Assembly (NCBI RefSeq): GCF_032854445.1
Contig: NC_088305.1
Span: 2,425,001-2,489,000, forward strand
From: Liolophura sinensis
Lineage: Eukaryota; Mollusca; Polyplacophora; Chitonida; Chitonidae
Direction: 5' to 3'
DNA: 64,000 bases
The notes under the pieces are model-generated. The model made no database searches and was not told the origin of the DNA. It saw only the letters and a list, made by a program, of their open reading frames with translations. Below, in pieces: positions 59,300-64,000 of this stretch. The stretch's first letter is position 1; the number at the start of each line of letters is the position of its first letter. Both the position numbers and the translations under genes were made by a program.

Positions 59300-60015
59300 C
59301 ATAAGTGTGTGGTATGAGTATATGGGGGTGTCATATCTGGTGTGTTCAGCATGATACTGTGAATCGATTGGGTGTCATATCTGGTGTGTTCAGCATGAAG
59401 CCGTTATTGTATGAGGTGTCGCATCTAGTGTGCTCAGTGCGATACTGTGACTGGATGTGGTGTCATATCAACTGTGGTCAGCATGATACTTTGAATCGAT
59501 GGGGTGTCATATTTGGTCTGTTAAGCACGATACTGTGACTGGATGAGGTGTCATATCTGGTGTGTTCAGCACGATACTGTGGCTGCACGAGGTGTCATAT
59601 CTGGTGTGCTCAGCACTATTCTGTGACTGGATGAGGTGTCATATCTGGTGTGTTCAGCATGATACTGTGAGCGTGTGAGGTGTCATATCTGATGTGTTTG
59701 GCACTATTCTGTGACTGGATGGGGTGAGACATCTGGTGTGTTCAGCATGATACTGTGAGCGTGTGAGGTGTCATATCTGATGTGTTTGGCACTATTCTGT
59801 GACTGGATGGGGTGGGACATCTGGTGTGTTCAGCATGATACTGTGAGCGTGTGAGGTGTCATATCTGGTGTGTTCATCATGATACTGTGAGTGTATGATG
59901 TGTGATATCCGTTGTGTTTAGCTCGATACTGTGAGTGAATGAGGTCTGTTATCCGATGTGCTCAGTGCGATACTGTGACTGGATGGGGTGTGATATCTGG
60001 CGTGTTCAGCACGAA
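59300..60015 (+). repeat. About 43-bp minisatellite derived from SINE B
   Basis: About 16 copies of GGTGTCATATCTGGTGTGTT, CAGCATGATACTGTGACTGG, ATG. The SINE B body at 52800-52840 reads TGGAGTGTCATGCCTGGTGT, CTTCGGCATGATACTTCAG, so the unit is an amplified internal SINE segment. Confidence 0.88.
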
Positions 60016-60474
60016 ACTGTAAATGTATGAAGTGTTACATATGTCAGATGAATGGAATTGTCCGCAGGGAAATAAGGTTGGATTTATTTGAAACATTTGA
60101 AAGTTTGGTGTCTTTGAGGGTTTTTCTCTCCATTTTGAAATCAGTGACGTCACATCAGTATTTTGCCACTTCATACGCTCGGACTGCTACAGAATTCATC
60201 CTTTAAAATGCATTTACATAGAGGTCGATGGATGGATTTGTAGTGAAATATTTCAGGCAAAAATACTGATGCGACGTCAGTAATACCCTCACTACAGGTC
60301 AGTACAGGACATCAAGTAATCTGAAATTGAAATAAAAAAACATTTTACCAGCTTTGAAAAATTCAAGAGAAATAAGTCGAATTAATTTCATGGACAGTGA
60401 AGGATTTCACCATGCGAAAGGTTCTTCTAGAGGAGCTTCTCAAAGAGAGGAGTTTATCCGGGCCTTTCTGTCAC

Positions 60475-60775
60475 GCCGATATACCATACAAATAATCGCT
60501 TTATTGCTTTATGCCATACAAATATCGCTTTATTGCTTTATACCATACAAATATCGCTTTATTGCTTTATACCATACAAATATCGCTTTATTGCTTTATA
60601 CCATACAAATATCGCTTTATTGCTTTATGCCATACAAATATCGCTTTATTGCTTTATACCATACAAATATCGCTTTATTGCTTTATACCATACAAATATC
60701 GCTTTATTGCTTTATACCATACAAATATCGCTTTGTTGCTTTATACCATACAAATATCGCTTTATTGCGGGGTGG
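60475..60775. repeat. 29-bp minisatellite, about 10 copies
   Basis: ATACCATACAAATATCGCTT, TATTGCTTT, nearly identical copies. 29 is not a multiple of 3, and all three plus frames are open, which produces overlapping long ORFs. Confidence 0.98.
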
Positions 60776-60879
60776 AGAAGCCGCACCATCAAATATGTCA
60801 GTCACCATCAGATACTCTCTTAACGAAGGCGGTACAAGAAGTACAGCCAATTTGGGGAAAAGTACTTGTCGTGCAATTG

Positions 60880-62180
60880 CCAAACGTTCAGACGTCAAAT
60901 TGTATGTGGATTCTTAAACACTCCAAAAGTCTCTCTGAAGAATTACAGACTCTGAAATACACGTACCGTATAAGGACATCTCCACCTGTGGTTTCTCCAC
61001 TGAGTATACTACAATTATTCACAAGGATTTTATAGATAGAACTTTATCACTAATTCTATCGGTGCTTAATAAAAGGCAAACAAAGCCTTCTTCGGGTCAA
61101 CAACATACAAAGGATACCATTCTTGGGTTGTTGCAATGTTCATCGAGTTGCTTGAATTTCTCATCGATAACATCTCACAGTGTGGATTTTTTGGAAACCA
61201 TATATCAACGGTGTATAGGTATTCCGATCGGTACAAACTGTACCCCCACGCCGGCACCTTTTGGCCGACCTATACCTGTTCTCATATGAATACGGCTATA
61301 TGCAGACACCATTAAGGAGTAGTCCTCTCCAGGCCAGACATTTCTCATTCACTTCACGGTGTATTGGTGACCTGCTATAGCTGTAAACAATCCGATTATA
61401 GAAAAGGCTGTGAAAGATAATATACCACCTTCGCTGGATTTAAGGGAAACCACAGACACCTTCGCTGGATTTAAGGGAAACCACAGACACCTTCGCTGGA
61501 TTTAAGGGAAACCACAGACTTTCCAGATGATAAATCTTATCAGGGCCTATATTTGTACAAAGCCAAAATGGTTTGCTCTCTGTCAGACTTTATGACAAGA
61601 GAGATAATTTAGATATACCTTACTTAGATAGCAATATAGATTTAAGGAAACCACAGACACCTTCGCTGGATTTAAGGGAAACCACAGACTTTCCAGATGA
61701 TAAATCTTATCAGGGCCTATATTTGTACAAAGCCAAAATGGTTTCCTCTCTGTCAGACTTTATGACAAGAGGGATAATTTAGATATACCTTACTTAGATA
61801 GCAATATAGATTTAAGGGAAACCACAGACACCTTCGCTGGATTTAAGGGAAACCACAGACTTTCCAGATGATAAATCTTCTCAGGGCCTATATTTGTACA
61901 AAGCCAAAATGGTTTCCTCTCTGTCAGACTTTATGACAAGAGGGATAATTTAGATATACCTTACTTAGATAGCAATATAGATTTAAGGGAAACCACAGAC
62001 ACCTTCGCTGGATTTAAGGGAAACCACAGACTTTCCAGATGATAAATCTTCTCAGGGCCTATATTTGTACAAAGCCAAAATGGTTTCCTCTCTCTCAGAC
62101 TTTATGACAAGAGGGATAATTTAGATATACCTTACTTAGATAGCAATATACCGAAGGATTCCGCATATGGCGTGCCCGTA
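60880..62180 (+). pseudogene. Decayed reverse transcriptase, Penelope-like type
   Basis: Plus-strand pieces in shifting frames follow a Penelope-like reverse transcriptase. In order: LLEFLIDNIS (about 61149-61180), IYQRCIGIPIGTNCTP (about 61200-61250, the IGIPMGTNCAP block), LADLYLFSYE (about 61260-61292), FTSRCIGDLL (about 61350-61377), ETTDFPDD, LYLYKAK, then LSVRLYDKRDNLDIPYLDSN (about 61575-61635) and IPKDSAYGVPVARLVAFVRS (about 62150-62205). The catalytic YxDD box should lie in the FTSRCIGDLL piece but reads CIGD, followed by TAG. The fingers region is barely visible, and the C-terminal part has been tandemly amplified. No GIY-YIG endonuclease was identified. The element is dead. The family is assigned by motif pattern only. 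Confidence 0.65.
61428..62150. repeat. Array of about 171-bp units made of reverse-transcriptase sequence, 4 copies
   Basis: TTATGACAAG occurs at 61589, 61759, 61931 and 62102. Each unit holds GGATTTAAGGGAAACCACAG, TTTCCAGATGATAAATCTTA, TTTGTACAAAGCCAAAATGG and the YDKRDN codons. A 31-bp subrepeat (CACCTTCGCTGGATTTAAGG, GAAACCACAGA) is present three times at the left end and once or twice per unit. Confidence 0.95.
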
Positions 62181-62339
62181 GCCCGCCTTGTCGCATTTGT
62201 TAGATCGTTTTTTATGTGACGATTTCAATCAATGTCACAAGTTATTACTCAAACAATACTCGTCCCTGCTTCATTACTATGATTAATTCCGCTTACCCTG
62301 GGGCTATACATAGATATTTTATTATCGACAACTTATATG

Positions 62340-62924
62340 CTAGCATAGTACATGATTTGGAATACTGAATTCACTCATACGCCTGGAATGTTTTTTGTGT
62401 CTTTCCAACATCACTGAAAACTGTTGACTCTTTTTCCATGAATCTGTCCTATTTTCGTACTTTCGTAGTTTGTGTTAAACGTCGTTTTAGGAATTGGCCT
62501 TGCGAACATTGACCTGGAACGTCCTTCTTTGTTAACGGGTGGTATACGGATGTCTGCTTGGACACATAGGTTTCCAATATTAATGAAAACTGTTGTCTGC
62601 TTCTCTTTGCCTCATTCCGTCACTAATGTCGTACTTTACGGGACTATGCTTTCTTGGTTCATTGCTCCATCTTAGTTGCATGCTGGTATAAGAATGTGTG
62701 TTTCGACGCATTGACTTAGTTGTCCTTCATCTGGTATATATTTCATTTTAGTATAACTATTAATACTGTTCACTGCTTGTCTAGGCATGACTCCATCCTA
62801 ACTTCTTACCTTGAATACTTTCTCAGTTATTTGATGATTAGTGTTGAACACTTGATGGAAATCGGCGTAGTATTTCACCGGTTAGGTGCGACCATTTGCC
62901 AGTTTTATAGCTCTGGTTATACCT
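62340..62924. repeat. Dispersed repeat D cluster, left part
   Basis: GTGTTAAACGTCGTTTTAGG, AATTGGCCTTGCGAACATTG, ACCTGGAACGTCC near 62472-62523, plus a more diverged unit at about 62690-62880 (GATTAGTGTTGAACACTTGA). Matches 21755-21995. It directly follows the reverse transcriptase relic, so it might be that element's 3' region. Confidence 0.65.
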
Positions 62925-63115
62925 TCTATTTATTTATTTGATTGGTGTTTTACGCCGTACTCAAGAATGTCTCACTGATAGGATGGCGGTCAGTATTATG
63001 GTGGGAGAAAACCGGGCAGAGCCCGAGGAAATCCATGGCCATCAGCTGGTTGCTGCAGACCTTCCCAGGTACGGCAGGAGTGGAAGTCAGCATGAGCTGA
63101 ACTTGAACTCAAAAG
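62925..63115 (-). mobile_element. SINE family A copy
   Basis: TTTGATTGGTGTTTTACGCC, GTACTCAAGAATGTCTCACT, GGTGGGAGAAAACCGGGCAG, GTGGAAGTCAGCATGAGCTG, AACTTGAACTC. Inserted within the repeat D cluster. Confidence 0.93.
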
Positions 63116-63119
63116 TGAT

Positions 63120-63315
63120 ATCTCTTTCTCTATCTTTTTTCCTTTCTAATTTCGTACTTGATGTACTTTCTTAGTTCTTTGGTGGTTTGTGTTAAACGTC
63201 GCCTTGGGAATTGGCTTTGCGATTATTGACTCTGAAGGTTCATTTTGATTAAGGACTGATATACTCATGTCTTGTCTGCTTCGAGTGAGTGAGTGAGTGA
63301 GTGAGTGAGTGAGTG
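63120..63315. repeat. Repeat D, right part, with (GAGT)n
   Basis: GTGTTAAACGTCGCCTTGGG, AATTGGCTTTGCGATTATTG, then (GAGT) about 8 units at 63283-63315. Confidence 0.8.
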
Positions 63316-63364
63316 CTTGGGGATTAACGTTGTCTGCCTCGACGCATAGATCCTAATCTACCTG

Positions 63365-63530
63365 GGGCCGTTTGCATGAAGGGATCGTAAACCTAAGTTG
63401 ATTGTAAATCACTAAGATCACGATCGTAGCCATAGTTACGACCGACACCCTCTTTCACGAAGGGATTGTAAGCTACGATAATCGTATCTTACGATCAGAA
63501 ATTACAATCTTATCGACCCTGTTGTAAATA
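63365..63530. mobile_element. Short inverted-repeat element rich in ACGATCGTA
   Basis: GCATGAAGGGATCGTAAACC, ATCACGATCGTAGCCATAGT, TTTCACGAAGGGATTGTAAG, CTACGATAATCGTATCTTAC. Two related halves and internal palindromes resemble a MITE. Family unknown to me. Confidence 0.55.
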
Positions 63531-63689
63531 TTTACAGTTGAAGTTAAGTACAAATATTTGCCATAGGCAGACATAGGCAGCTGAATCATTATGAACTCTT
63601 TTGACATGAAGGCGAGGAAAAAGATTTGTTCTACATTTATGCAGATTTGGTTTAACGTCATTTCCGGCTAGTGGTATAACCCGTTCTAA

Positions 63690-64000
63690 TGATCACGTTA
63701 GACACCGAAGAGCTATTACACTGTCGTAGATGCTCTGGTTTTACTCTTTATGCCGTACACCTATCACAGTGTCGTCGCTGCTCTGGTTTTACTCTCCATG
63801 CTGTACGCCTATCACAATGTCGTCGCTACTTTAGTTTTACTCTCTATGCTGTACACCTATCACAGTGTGGGTGCTACTATAGTTTTACTCTCAATGCTGT
63901 ACACCTTTCACAGTGTCGTCGCTACTTTCGTTTTACTCTCAATGCTGTACACCTTTCACAGTGTCGTCGCTACTTTCGTTTTACTCTCAATGCTGTACAC
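63690..64000. repeat. 48-bp minisatellite running off the right edge
   Basis: CACAGTGTCGTCGCTACTTT, CGTTTTACTCTCAATGCTGT, ACACCTTT; starts at 63909 and 63957 are 48 bp apart. At least six copies, more diverged on the left. Confidence 0.97.

Noticed and set aside
60354-61035. Overlapping plus-strand ORFs of 174 and 187 codons
   Set aside because: Most of their length is the 29-bp array read in different frames.

Overview
This window is animal nuclear DNA, not bacterial or viral. It is AT-rich, its coding exons are short and widely spaced with GT-AG or GC-AG splice sites, and microsatellites are common. tRNA-derived SINEs recur, with the conserved 3' tail (TTCACTTATACGACGG..., ending in AATAAATAAAT in the plus-sense copies) known from lophotrochozoans, chiefly molluscs. 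Secreted C1q-domain proteins, heavily expanded in bivalves and gastropods, also fit. A mollusc or close relative is the best guess; the species cannot be told from the sequence.

The only gene identified with confidence is a two-exon secreted C1q-domain protein on the plus strand. Exon 1 (CDS 49508-49841) holds the signal peptide and a coiled coil. Exon 2 (56972-57429) holds the whole C1q domain. They join in phase 1 across a 7.1-kb intron that appears to use a GC donor. Part of a second, unrecognised gene can be pieced together on the minus strand from three phase-compatible exons (14377-14507, 13297-13407, 4583-4708). It begins with a Met in good Kozak context and leaves the window on the left. 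A short plus-strand first exon directly behind an RFX X-box (9103-9189) is a weaker candidate gene start.

The rest is non-coding and strongly repeat-driven. About 20 tandem arrays with units of 19 to 171 bp cover roughly one fifth of the window. The largest are a 76-bp array at 1660-4525, a 30-bp array at 34215-35526, a 66-bp array at 50190-51460 and a 48-bp array running off the right edge. Two SINE families, several TIR-type MITEs and three decayed protein-coding transposon relics make up most of the remainder. The relics are a DUF3504/Crypton-like gene at 1-580 (-), a LINE ORF1 at about 39370-39860 (-), and a Penelope-type reverse transcriptase at about 60880-62180 (+). Part of the reverse transcriptase was itself amplified into a ~171-bp array.

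Layout: 0-14.5 kb, relic, 76-bp array and minus-strand exons. 14.5-34 kb, intron or intergenic DNA with SINEs, MITEs and small arrays. 34-38 kb, 30-bp and 39-bp arrays. 38-46 kb, LINE relic, MITEs and promoter-like motifs. 46-49 kb, three back-to-back arrays. 49-57.5 kb, the C1q gene. 58-64 kb, arrays, reverse transcriptase relic and their derivatives. I found no CRISPR, operon, prokaryotic gene or clear new multi-gene system.
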